Shown here: one piece after another, positions 43,738 through 52,659 of the stretch | Layout of the letters: each line of letters opens with the position of its first letter | How positions within the stretch are numbered: position 1 is the first letter of the stretch | From: Parapedobacter tibetensis | GTDB lineage: Bacteria; Bacteroidota; Bacteroidia; Sphingobacteriales; Sphingobacteriaceae | Direction: 5' to 3' | DNA length: 64,000 nucleotides | Assembly: GCF_024643205.1 (NCBI RefSeq) | Contig: NZ_JAMKQJ010000009.1 | Coordinates: 181,906-245,905, forward strand | Position numbers and translations under genes: made by a program | The notes under the pieces: generated by a model | What the model saw: only the letters and a program-made list of their open reading frames with translations | Database searches by the model: none | What the model was told of the DNA's origin: nothing

Positions 43738-45141
43738 TTAAGAAATGCGCTTGGGCATGGGTTTAAGATCAGTGAGTGACGCTATCTTTACCGGCGCATT
43801 CGCATCGATGCTTTTCCTCGCCGCAATACCGATGAGGACAGACATCACGCCGTCTCGAACGCCGGCAGCATGACCGAAAGGATCTGGCGCCTCTTTGTTC
43901 TTAAAAATCTTATCGTGCAAGCGCCTGTCGCCACCACCATGGCCGCTCCGTTCGCTTGCCACCTGGATAACTTTATAGTCAGACCAGTTTTTGTAAAGCA
44001 CTAGCGGCTCTTGAATCATGTCTTCTTGCTTTGTTTGGTTCATTTCAGCCGCATGCAGGTCTTCTTGATCCAAGTGATCGTTTTTCATCCACGGAATGTC
44101 CAGCCAAGCTTCAATCCGCCCCTTATGGCCGTTGAACGCTATACGCCAGCCCTCGAAAGGCGAATAGGTGGTGAGCGAATAGTTAACGACGACCTTATTC
44201 GCATACTTGATCTGGGCAGACATTTTATCATAGATATCGATTTCATTCCGATACACACAGCCATCCCGGATGTATCCATCATGCTCCTCATGGGCCACAT
44301 ACAGCTTCATGCTATGTGCATCTTTGGTGATATCCCAATAGTATGCACATTCCTGTTTGTGTGGGCAACTGCGACAACTTTTGCCTCGGAAAGGGCCGTT
44401 GCTTCCATAGTGTTCGAGCGCACCATAAGCGAAAACCTCCTCAGGATCCGAGTCGATCCACCAGTTCAATAAGTCAAAATGATGGGTGGCTTTATGCACC
44501 CATAGCGAACCACCGCTATTCATCAATCCATGCCACCTTCGATAATAAGATGCCCCATGGTGGGTATTCAGATACCAGTTGAAATCCACTGAAGTAATTT
44601 CGCCGATTTCATTGTTCTGAAGCAATTCCTTGATTTTGGTCATGTAGGGGCTCCAGCGGTAATTAAAACCGACAATCAGGTTTTTCCCATATTTCCGTTC
44701 CGCGTCCAATATGGCCTGCGCCTTAGTCTCGTCAGTAGTTAGCGGCTTTTCGGTAAGCACATCGCTACCAGCCGCCAGCCCTTTGATGATAAACTCATGG
44801 TGTGTGGAGTCTTTGGTACACACGATGACCAGATCCGGTTTGGATTTTTGCAACATTTCATCGAAATCCACATAAATCGGGCAGTTTACTTTCATGTATT
44901 CCTTAGCAAATGCGAGCCTACCGGGATTGATATCACTTAATCCGACGAACTCCAGCAAATCGGGATATTGTTCCACGAGCCGTTTGCCCCAGAATGATAT
45001 GCCGCGTACACCGGTGCCTACCAATACGACACGAAGTTTCCTTGTTAAACCAAAAGCATGGTTAGGCATGGAAACCGCACTCCCTGCTGCCAGCACACCT
45101 ATCGAATAAAGAAAAGAGCGTCTTGAAAGATTAGTTTTCAT
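43738..45141 (-). CDS. Gfo/Idh/MocA-type oxidoreductase with Tat signal
   Basis: A 467-aa protein with a twin-arginine leader (LSRRSFLYSIGVLAAGSA) and a Rossmann NAD(P) site (RVVLVGTGVRGISFWGK, about residue 37). The Gfo/Idh signature EKPLTTDETKAQ carries the conserved Lys. Tat export implies that the folded protein leaves with its cofactor. Family members in pectin or mucin loci include NAD-dependent glycosidases (GH109-like) as well as dehydrogenases; the substrate here is unknown. A Cys cluster C-x2-C-x5-C (SCRSCPHKQEC, about residue 260) is unusual and may bind a metal. It lies between susD and the CE12 gene. Confidence 0.85.
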   Translation of the reverse strand: MKTNLSRRSFLYSIGVLAAGSAVSMPNHAFGLTRKLRVVLVGTGVRGISFWGKRLVEQYPDLLEFVGLSDINPGRLAFAKEYMKVNCPIYVDFDEMLQKSKPDLVIVCTKDSTHHEFIIKGLAAGSDVLTEKPLTTDETKAQAILDAERKYGKNLIVGFNYRWSPYMTKIKELLQNNEIGEITSVDFNWYLNTHHGASYYRRWHGLMNSGGSLWVHKATHHFDLLNWWIDSDPEEVFAYGALEHYGSNGPFRGKSCRSCPHKQECAYYWDITKDAHSMKLYVAHEEHDGYIRDGCVYRNEIDIYDKMSAQIKYANKVVVNYSLTTYSPFEGWRIAFNGHKGRIEAWLDIPWMKNDHLDQEDLHAAEMNQTKQEDMIQEPLVLYKNWSDYKVIQVASERSGHGGGDRRLHDKIFKNKEAPDPFGHAAGVRDGVMSVLIGIAARKSIDANAPVKIASLTDLKPMPKRIS

Positions 45142-45232
45142 TGTTGTTTGTTGTTTAGAAGTTAGTTAGTTGCATCGTCATGATGCACATGGGTTGTTTC
45201 TTGAAAGCAAGTTATCAAAAAATATGGAACCG
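45142..45232 (-). other. Gap between susD and Gfo/Idh gene
   Basis: The 91 bp contain a TGCATC-GTCAT-GATGCA inverted repeat (45171-45187) and TTGTTGTTTG-type short repeats. No TAnnTTTG box is seen. Read-through from susD is probable. Confidence 0.4.
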
Positions 45233-46912
45233 CTAATAGCCAGGATTCTGCGGAATATCCGCTTCATTGATGTCGATGGCATCCTGAGGAATTGGCCGGT
45301 ATATCTTATCCTGACCACCTATTCCCCTAAAAGCAGCATCTACCCCAACCTGCTTGATATCATAGTTATACTTGCCGCAAAATTCCTTAAGCTTACCGGT
45401 ACGCCGCAGCTCGGCCCATCTCAAGTATTCCCCTGCAAATTCCTTGGCGCTTTCAATCAAGTAAGCATCCAATGCTTCACTTTGGTTTCCAGCAGCCGCA
45501 ATGTCATATGTTGGGTTCAATTTTACCCCATCTTTAGCATTGCCGGGTCTATCCAACACATGCTGCACATATTGCGCAGCGGTAGCAAAATCATTAAGCC
45601 CTATGCAAGCCTCGGCATAAAGGAAATACGTTTCCGCTATGCGGGCCAGCACAATATCGCGCACACTGGAATGTGTATCAAAGATCGTACGCGTGGCGGG
45701 GCTATCAAACTTTTTGATGACCGGAGAGCTCATGTCAATCTGATAAGCTGCCCTATAGGCCTGTTCATTATATTTAAAAGGATAATGTCGAAAATTGTTG
45801 GCAATTTGGTGTTCTCTGCCTTGCACCCAAGCCAAGGAATCAACTTGCGTGTATTCCCTTCCCCACACCCTTGGATAATAAACCCGAATGAGTATCTCGT
45901 CTTTGTCTTTACCGGCATCATAGTAGTCAAAATACTGGTCATAGATCGTCAGCATGAATGTAGCTTCATACCTTGCATCGTTCTCTTCATAAAAATTATG
46001 CAGGTTCCAAGAAGGCACCAGGCCTCCTGACATGTATTTATGGTTGGACTCGGAACCTCCCAAATATGGACCGAAAACAGCTTGCTGTTCATTCCCCTGG
46101 TTTGTATTCGGAATAGACTCCTGATCGTACTGCACCGAGAAAATAAACTCGTCATTGTTTTCGTTGGTTGGATCCCAAAGCTGCTCGAAAGGAATAGATA
46201 TGTTATACCCGTTAATAGCAGCTTCGGCATAGGTCTTGGCTGTTTCAAAATCAGCGGCCTGCCCCAAATCCCAGCCGCGGGTCAGATAGGCCTTGGCCAA
46301 ATAGTGATTTGCTGCGGCCTTGCTCACACGCAGCTTATTATCACTGAGGTGGGGCAAAGCGGCTTCCAGCTCGGATATGACAAATTGATAGGATTCTTCC
46401 AGCGATGCCCGGGGCAGGTTCACACGAGGGCCTTCCAATGTTGGCTCGTTGTTGATGATGATGCCCCCAAATTGCTCGATTAACTGGAGGTGGTAAAACG
46501 CTCGCAGAAACATAAATTCAGCTTTCCATTGATTGCGTGAGGCCTCATCGGTATCCACTAAATCATTGTAATGCAATCCGATATTTGTCGTTTGGATACC
46601 ATTGTAGCAATTACGGTAAAAGGTCAGTATATCGTCATTGTTGGCAAATAGCTGCGTATATTCCATTAAGGCACGATTCCCAGCCGATCGGTTCATTTGG
46701 TACATATCCGTTCCAGCAATCATGAGCCAGGGTGTACTCCTAAAAACAGTCCGCAAGGAGCTATAAGAGGCGGTCAGCACGGTCTTGTAACCTGTTTCCG
46801 TTTGATAAAATTCTTCATTGGTAATTCCCCCTTTGTTGTCTTCATCAAGAAATTTCTTACATCCAACAAGAACAAACAGGCATAAAATGACTAAACCAAA
46901 AATATTCTTCAT
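45233..46912 (-). CDS. SusD-like glycan-binding lipoprotein
   Basis: Outer-membrane lipoprotein (559 aa) that caps the SusC channel and binds the glycan. The lipoprotein signal is LVILCLFVLVGC (Cys18), followed by KKFLDEDNKGGITNEEFYQTETGYKTVLTASYSSLR. The TPR-like helical core contains EFMFLRAFYHLQLIEQFGG and the C-terminal RagB/SusD domain IVLARIAETYFLYAEACIGL, then WAELRRTGKL. It pairs with the SusC gene 18 bp upstream. By context the ligand is a pectin fragment. Confidence 0.96.
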   Translation of the reverse strand: MKNIFGLVILCLFVLVGCKKFLDEDNKGGITNEEFYQTETGYKTVLTASYSSLRTVFRSTPWLMIAGTDMYQMNRSAGNRALMEYTQLFANNDDILTFYRNCYNGIQTTNIGLHYNDLVDTDEASRNQWKAEFMFLRAFYHLQLIEQFGGIIINNEPTLEGPRVNLPRASLEESYQFVISELEAALPHLSDNKLRVSKAAANHYLAKAYLTRGWDLGQAADFETAKTYAEAAINGYNISIPFEQLWDPTNENNDEFIFSVQYDQESIPNTNQGNEQQAVFGPYLGGSESNHKYMSGGLVPSWNLHNFYEENDARYEATFMLTIYDQYFDYYDAGKDKDEILIRVYYPRVWGREYTQVDSLAWVQGREHQIANNFRHYPFKYNEQAYRAAYQIDMSSPVIKKFDSPATRTIFDTHSSVRDIVLARIAETYFLYAEACIGLNDFATAAQYVQHVLDRPGNAKDGVKLNPTYDIAAAGNQSEALDAYLIESAKEFAGEYLRWAELRRTGKLKEFCGKYNYDIKQVGVDAAFRGIGGQDKIYRPIPQDAIDINEADIPQNPGY

Positions 46913-46930
46913 AACGTTAATCCTCCTAAA

Positions 46931-49900
46931 TTAAAATTTGACATTGACACCAAGCTGATATGTGATGTTGCTCGGGCCATTTCCACTGGCCAAAGCCGTA
47001 GTGGCATATTCCGGATCCCAACCTGCATACTCAGTAAATGTAAAGGGATTGAGCACATTGGCATATACCCTGAATTGCGACATGCCCCATCGCGAAGTCA
47101 CATTTTGGGGTAAGGTATAGCCCAATATGATGTTACGTACTTTAACGAACGAGGCATCCGTATACTTTCCATTATCGCCATAGTACGGCCCTTTATTTTG
47201 CGGATGTGGATATTGTGCCTGCTCATTACCTTGGCCGCTATCACCCCAAGTAGCTTGCGGATTCCCGTTGGCGTGTGTGCCCCAGTTATTCCAGTCGTAG
47301 CGAAGCAAATTGGGTGGTACATAATAGTCATAGCGCACCTTGGGTCTTCCTCGTTGTACGTTATGGGGGCCAAATTCATCAAGGAAGCTATCGCTCACGA
47401 AAACACCCTGTCGAGTGAAGATATTGAATGAGAAATCCCAGTTTTTATACCGCAGATTGGAGGTAAAACTACCTGTCCATTGGGGATCAACTGACCCCAG
47501 AATGGCCCGGTCGCCCTCTGGCGTAATGGCACCATCGCCGTCGATATCCTGCGCAATGGCTTGCCCCGGCTGCTGCCCCAATTGGGCAGCTTCATTCAAT
47601 TGATCCATTCGCCAAAGACCAATAATCCGATAGTCGTAGATGACATTGATAGGCTGTCCGATGAAACGTTTTTCACCGACCACGTCTTCTTTTTTACCAT
47701 ATAATGTTTGGATGGCGTTTTTATTATGGGCAAACACCACGGAAGTGTTCCATTCCCAATCCCGCGTACGCACATTCGTGGAGTTAAGTCCCACTTCAAT
47801 CCCTCGGTTGTTCACGGATCCAATATTGTCGGTCATATAAGACACGCCCGATTCTACGGTCAAGGTTCTGTTCATCAATAGGCCGTCAGATAGCTTATCA
47901 TATAAGTCCACTGTACCCGATAACCGATAATTGAACAGGCTGAAATCAAACCCAAGGTTTGTTTCCCGTGTTTTTTCCCAAGTAATAAACTCATTTACCG
48001 GTCGACCAGGGGCAAAGCCCGATACCACATCTCCTCCGAAATCATACCACACTAAACTATTCGTTTCCGGTGTTTGCTGGGCACCAAAAGGCAGTATGCC
48101 ATAGTTATTGCCGGAATACCCAAAACTAAACCGGACCTTCAAATCGTTCAGGAAGCTCGCTTGCATAAAATCCTCCTCTGAAATCCGCCAGGCTAACGCA
48201 GCCGACGGGAACGCTTTCCATTTGTCGCGCAGTTTAGAGCTGCCATCATAGCGAATGGTTCCCGTTAGCAGGTATTTGCCTTTGTAATCGTAATTGGCTC
48301 GCGCCGCATAGGAAAGCAATGTTGATTCCGTATAGGCTGTATTGGAACTTCCCACTACGAAGCTTCCACTGAAAAGATTGTACCACCAGGATGGGTAAGG
48401 CAAGTCGTTAGCCGCTGCTTGAATCCCTTCCCACCGCGTTTTATAAGCACTTTGAATAAGTGACACATTAATGTTATGGTCATTGCCCAAGGTTTTCGTA
48501 TAATTTATTACGTTGTCCCAAGTCCATTCAAAGCTTTCAGCATTCGATTGAAATGCGTGGTCCTGGTTACGCTGCCCTTCCACCACCCCATAATAACGCC
48601 CAGTACGGGTACGGTTGAACCTTGGAAGAAAAGTACTCCGGATAGACAGGTTTTCCAACGGGCGTAATTCCGCAAAAATACTTCCCAGAAAATCATGTTG
48701 GCGCACCTCTTCTGTTCCGCTATTGATCTCACTCAATGGGTTGGGTGAACTGGTAAAATTGCCCTGCCCCTGTATGGATGCCGCAATACCGGGTTGGTTA
48801 ATGAGGTTACCGTCATCATCATAAGCATAAAGGATGGGTGGCATGCGAAGGATATCCCGGTAGCCAAGCTCGCTACCCGAGTTATTGATTCCCTGTACTA
48901 GGTTGACACTGGCTCCTGTGGAAAAATAATCAGACAATCTATGTTCGACCGATAGCTTTATGGTATATCGATTAAGATCTTCCTTGATGAAATTTCCTTC
49001 TTCGTTTTGATAGCCTACCCCTAAGTTGTAATTCATTTTCTCCGTGCTTCCAGCAATCCCTACGTAGTGGTTTTGCTGTTGTCCGGAGCGAGTTCCCAAT
49101 CCGAGCCAATCTTCATAACGTTCTTCATACAACCGTCTTTCCAATAACGGGCTTTGCTGCAGAATAACATTAGGATTAGCGAGTACGTATTGACCGTTTT
49201 CAAATGTGTAAAAAGCCGAAGTTCGGAAATCCACCCACTCGCGGCCATCCATAAAATCGGGTATGCGTGCCAAGTCGCGGATGCCGTAGTATCCATCATA
49301 TGTCACCGTTGTCCGCGACGCGCCTGGTGCACCTGCATTTTTAGTAGTTACGATGACCACACCGTTCGATCCCCTGGAACCATAGATAGCCGTAGAAGAG
49401 GCATCTTTCAGTACGTCTATCTTTTGAATATCGGCAGGGTTAAGAAAGTCGATGTTAGATGCAACGACCCCATCAACAACATACAATGGCGACTGCCCGC
49501 TCTGTATCGAATTTTGACCACGGATTTGAATGCTGAATCCGCCTCCTGGACGAACTGAATTGCTGCTGATGTCAACACCAGCCACCGTTCCCTGCAATGC
49601 ACTCATCACCGATGTCGTGCCCCGGGCTACCAATGCATCGGCGCTCACCGTCCCCACTGATCCGGTTAAATCACCTTTCTTTACCGTCCCGTACCCGATG
49701 GCAACCACCTCCTCTAGCAAAGCGGCTTCAGATTCCATTTCAATGTCCATCGTTTGTCGATCGCCTACCGCTAATACTTGAGATTTATACCCGATATAGC
49801 GAACCTCGATTAATACCTCTCCCGTTGCAGGGATTGCGACGACAAATTTTCCATCCTCATCTGTGGTTGTCCCGATGTTGGTGCCCTGTACCATTAAGCT

Positions 49901-50020
49901 TACGCCAGACAAGGGTTGCGCCAGCTCATCATATACCGTTCCCTGCAGTTGCCTAGTCTGTGCCAATGCACCTGTTCCAATTGACCAAAAAAGCCAAACA
50001 AATAAACATGCTTTGTTCAT
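46931..50020 (-). CDS. SusC-like TonB-dependent outer membrane transporter
   Basis: A 1029-aa TonB-dependent porin importing oligosaccharides. Order: signal peptide, carboxypeptidase-D-like regulatory domain (LQGTVYDELAQPLSGVSLMVQGTNIG), TonB box region EEVVAIGYGTVKKGDLTGSV, plug (LQGTVAGVDISSNSVRPGGGFSIQIRG; YVVDGV; IYGSRGSNGVVIVTTK) and a 22-stranded barrel. There is no FecR-binding N-terminal extension, so it is not sensed by an ECF-sigma partner. It lies in the order PL1-CE8-susC-susD, so a single promoter upstream of PL1 probably drives it. Confidence 0.97.
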   Translation of the reverse strand: MNKACLFVWLFWSIGTGALAQTRQLQGTVYDELAQPLSGVSLMVQGTNIGTTTDEDGKFVVAIPATGEVLIEVRYIGYKSQVLAVGDRQTMDIEMESEAALLEEVVAIGYGTVKKGDLTGSVGTVSADALVARGTTSVMSALQGTVAGVDISSNSVRPGGGFSIQIRGQNSIQSGQSPLYVVDGVVASNIDFLNPADIQKIDVLKDASSTAIYGSRGSNGVVIVTTKNAGAPGASRTTVTYDGYYGIRDLARIPDFMDGREWVDFRTSAFYTFENGQYVLANPNVILQQSPLLERRLYEERYEDWLGLGTRSGQQQNHYVGIAGSTEKMNYNLGVGYQNEEGNFIKEDLNRYTIKLSVEHRLSDYFSTGASVNLVQGINNSGSELGYRDILRMPPILYAYDDDGNLINQPGIAASIQGQGNFTSSPNPLSEINSGTEEVRQHDFLGSIFAELRPLENLSIRSTFLPRFNRTRTGRYYGVVEGQRNQDHAFQSNAESFEWTWDNVINYTKTLGNDHNINVSLIQSAYKTRWEGIQAAANDLPYPSWWYNLFSGSFVVGSSNTAYTESTLLSYAARANYDYKGKYLLTGTIRYDGSSKLRDKWKAFPSAALAWRISEEDFMQASFLNDLKVRFSFGYSGNNYGILPFGAQQTPETNSLVWYDFGGDVVSGFAPGRPVNEFITWEKTRETNLGFDFSLFNYRLSGTVDLYDKLSDGLLMNRTLTVESGVSYMTDNIGSVNNRGIEVGLNSTNVRTRDWEWNTSVVFAHNKNAIQTLYGKKEDVVGEKRFIGQPINVIYDYRIIGLWRMDQLNEAAQLGQQPGQAIAQDIDGDGAITPEGDRAILGSVDPQWTGSFTSNLRYKNWDFSFNIFTRQGVFVSDSFLDEFGPHNVQRGRPKVRYDYYVPPNLLRYDWNNWGTHANGNPQATWGDSGQGNEQAQYPHPQNKGPYYGDNGKYTDASFVKVRNIILGYTLPQNVTSRWGMSQFRVYANVLNPFTFTEYAGWDPEYATTALASGNGPSNITYQLGVNVKF

Positions 50021-50051
50021 AATTTAGTTTTATTTAGTAAAATAATTCACC

Positions 50052-51026
50052 CTATTGATGGGCCATCTGTGGTGACCATGCACCCAGTACATTGTCTAGG
50101 GAAAAATCAGCTGCACGGGATTCATCGAGCCGGTTTGCCCAACTAACCCTGTCTGTTTGGTCTGCCCCCGCTCCTGTGTTGCCATACTCCCCATAATAAG
50201 CCGTCTGTTCGTTGTTGGCTTTACCCCAATTATGCCATCCTTCTGACCTAATGTGCCCACCAAGCTCACAATTGATGAAAACGGTTTTGGCATACGGCCG
50301 CCATGGCCTGCCCAAATAGGTAACGACATCAGGCGTATCGGCCGTGAGGCGACAGTCTGCAAATACAAACCCATATCGTACGGTATCCGGAGTGGAAGCA
50401 GCGGTGATGTAAGATCCGCCTTTCTTACTACGGATTTCACAGGATTGAAAAAAAGCCGTTGCTGATCCGAAGATAAAATCGGTAGTGCCTTCGATGTAGC
50501 ACTCCTCATAGTACTGCTTACTGCCAGTACCATGTGGGTACAAGGTATCTTGATGTCCAAGGAAGCGACATTGATGAAAATAGGCCCGAGTGCCTGTTAC
50601 ACGGACGGCCACGGCTTGCCCCACTGGTCCGGCACTATTTTCAAACGTGATATGCGCTGCATAAAACCCATCTCCAAAAACAAAGAATGAAGTCGAACCC
50701 GATGTTCCGATTTCCTCTCCATAACGATTTTTTTTACTTGCATAATCGTCATAGGTCAATATCGTCTTCATGGCATCTTCTCCGATGAACGATACGTTCG
50801 TCTTGGTAGCAGGCAAGATGAGTTTTTCCTTGTATACTCCCGGTTTAATGCGGATTACCGTCCGCTGCTGCCGAAGATCCGGCACCATCATAATGGCCTC
50901 CTGTATGGTAAGGTAATCCCCCGAACCATCCTGTGCCACCACCATATCGGCTTGCTGCCCATAGCTTGGCTGCAAGAACCAAAAAGCCAGCACAAATACT
51001 GTCCATATGTATCGCGTTGTCATCAT
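50052..51026 (-). CDS. CE8 pectin methylesterase
   Basis: A 324-aa exported pectinesterase that de-esterifies methylated galacturonan and so prepares it for the lyase encoded upstream. The beta-helix motifs are complete: GSGDYLTIQEAI, GQAVAVRVTG, FLGHQDTLY (Asp), EGTTDFIFGSATAFF (Asp) and YLGRPWRPYAKTVF (Arg). Signal peptide MMTTRYIWTVFVLAFWFLQPSYGQ. The start overlaps the PL1 stop (ATGA). Confidence 0.95.
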   Translation of the reverse strand: MMTTRYIWTVFVLAFWFLQPSYGQQADMVVAQDGSGDYLTIQEAIMMVPDLRQQRTVIRIKPGVYKEKLILPATKTNVSFIGEDAMKTILTYDDYASKKNRYGEEIGTSGSTSFFVFGDGFYAAHITFENSAGPVGQAVAVRVTGTRAYFHQCRFLGHQDTLYPHGTGSKQYYEECYIEGTTDFIFGSATAFFQSCEIRSKKGGSYITAASTPDTVRYGFVFADCRLTADTPDVVTYLGRPWRPYAKTVFINCELGGHIRSEGWHNWGKANNEQTAYYGEYGNTGAGADQTDRVSWANRLDESRAADFSLDNVLGAWSPQMAHQ

Positions 51027-52387
51027 CTATTTTTGATATGGGCCACTAGGCCATTAAGGTACGTCTCAATATCATCATATAACGGATCGAGGTTGCGCTG
51101 ACCGTCATTGGCATTAAGCCAATCCAAGCCATGTTTACGCTCCCATGCATCAGGGATGCCGTCATCATCCCCATCTTCCGGGTATTCACCGCCGGCCAAT
51201 AGCGGCCATCCTCCGACATCGTCTTGCGAATCAATGATTCCGTTACGCTTTTTTCCGGATAAAGACTCGCCATGCTCCACTTCGCGGATAATCCGTGCAT
51301 CCACTGCATCACGCATAAGGCTGGAACCCACCCATTTAAGTACAGACACATAAGCCGATTCGGCCTTATCTTGATTGATTTGCTCCACGGTAAATTCCTT
51401 GTTTATCACACCAAAACGTGCATCGTCCGGTTCCACCCCTAACCTATTGTCAGCCGTTATTTCCGGGCTACCTACTATTATATTTCCCTGTAAATAAAAA
51501 GCTCCCAACGGCTCGGAAGGATTCAGCAGTCGCTGGCGCCTACTTTTTGGTGTGGCATTTCCGGGTCTGTAATAATTGCCTACTACGTTGTATCGCCCAC
51601 GTTCGCCACCGTATACATTATTATGTCCCCAATTGTAAATGACGTTGTTTCTAAAATCCACTAGCTCTTCTTCCGAATTGACGGTAGTCGTTGAGCCACT
51701 AAAGCGTGGCGTACGGCTGCTAGCATTGGCAATCAGGTTATGGTGGAAGGTAGCCCCCTCACCTCCCCAAATACCAGCATAACCATGTGCGCCCTTGGTG
51801 TGCACGGATTCATTCAATGGCTCCGCCACGAGACACCATTGCATGGTAAAATTGCGATTTCGGTAAAAAGAGGCACATTCATCCGTAGCCCAGCTGATGG
51901 AACAGTGGTCAATCATGACATTGCTGGCATTGCGCCCTCCCAAGGCATCGGCCTCCACCGCATGGGTATCGCCAAGGCGAAAGCGCAGGAAACGGACGAT
52001 TACGTTATCGGCATTCACCCCAACGGGATAATTGCGGATACATATTCCATCACCTGGAGCAGATTGGCCGGCGATGGTGATATCGCCGTTGTTGATCCGT
52101 AATTCAGATTCCAGCTCAATGGTTCCCGAAACCGTAAAGACAACGATGCGAGGGCCTTTGGCTTGGATGGCTTTGCGAAGACTACCCGCTCCGGAATCAT
52201 GAAGGTTAGTCACTTTGATGACCCGCCCGCCCCGACCGCCGGTAGTATATTTGCCGAACCCCTCTGCGCCGGGGAATGCAAGAACTTGAGCTTCAACCTG
52301 AAAGAAACTAGCGCAAACGCTCAACAAAACCACTACACGCCACATCCTGCGAGCGTTCTGTTCTTTCGGATTGTAACTATTAAACAT
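51023..52387 (-). CDS. PL1 pectate lyase
   Basis: A 454-aa secreted lyase cutting polygalacturonate by beta-elimination (Ca2+ dependent in the family). The signal peptide is MWRVVVLLSVCASFFQVEA, preceded by 14 residues if MFNSYNPK is the start. The parallel beta-helix begins AFPGAEGFGKYTTGGRGGRVIKVTNL and includes MIDHCSISWATDE and TPRFSG. The C-terminus PDAWERKHGLDWLNANDGQ is a thrombospondin-3/dockerin-like Ca2+ segment, and the protein ends with YDDIETYLNGLVAHI. It is the first gene of the PL1-CE8-susCD unit. Confidence 0.94.
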   Translation of the reverse strand: MFNSYNPKEQNARRMWRVVVLLSVCASFFQVEAQVLAFPGAEGFGKYTTGGRGGRVIKVTNLHDSGAGSLRKAIQAKGPRIVVFTVSGTIELESELRINNGDITIAGQSAPGDGICIRNYPVGVNADNVIVRFLRFRLGDTHAVEADALGGRNASNVMIDHCSISWATDECASFYRNRNFTMQWCLVAEPLNESVHTKGAHGYAGIWGGEGATFHHNLIANASSRTPRFSGSTTTVNSEEELVDFRNNVIYNWGHNNVYGGERGRYNVVGNYYRPGNATPKSRRQRLLNPSEPLGAFYLQGNIIVGSPEITADNRLGVEPDDARFGVINKEFTVEQINQDKAESAYVSVLKWVGSSLMRDAVDARIIREVEHGESLSGKKRNGIIDSQDDVGGWPLLAGGEYPEDGDDDGIPDAWERKHGLDWLNANDGQRNLDPLYDDIETYLNGLVAHIKNR

Positions 52388-52418
52388 TGCTATAGTTGGA
52401 TTTATCCATTGGCGATAG

Positions 52419-52622
52419 CAAGTATAAGGCATATCACGGCCAAATTGCAAGGACTCGCCCGGATAAATCCACGCAATCGTTACCGGAAATGATGTCGAAC
52501 ATGGAGGTGCTGACCATCATTCTAGCAGCAGTCCCCCAGGATGGTGAGGTCTTCACTGGCAACGATTGCGTACTTATTTCTCCTGATTAGCTTCCTTATC
52601 TTAGGTAAACTCACTATCCTTG
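52419..52622. promoter_or_regulatory. Divergent PL1/GH43 promoters with two shared-motif sites
   Basis: PL1 (minus): TTG 52450-52448, 21-bp spacer, -7 TATACTTG 52426-52419. GH43 (plus): -7 TATCCTTG 52615-52622, no clear -33. GCAATCGTTAC (52473-52483) lies 52 bp from the PL1 -7 box. GCAACGATTGC (52559-52569) lies 51 bp from the GH43 -7 box. The sites match those before GH28. Both -7 boxes deviate only at the fifth base, as in the GH28 promoter, which suggests dependence on an activator. Confidence 0.6.
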
Positions 52623-52659
52623 CACTACTAATTTAAAATCTATAAATACACTAAAAACC

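Noticed and set aside
47340..50020. FecR/ECF-sigma signalling extension on SusC
   Set aside because: The protein starts with a normal signal peptide and carboxypeptidase-like domain; no secretin/TonB short N-terminal domain and no sigma/anti-sigma genes are present.
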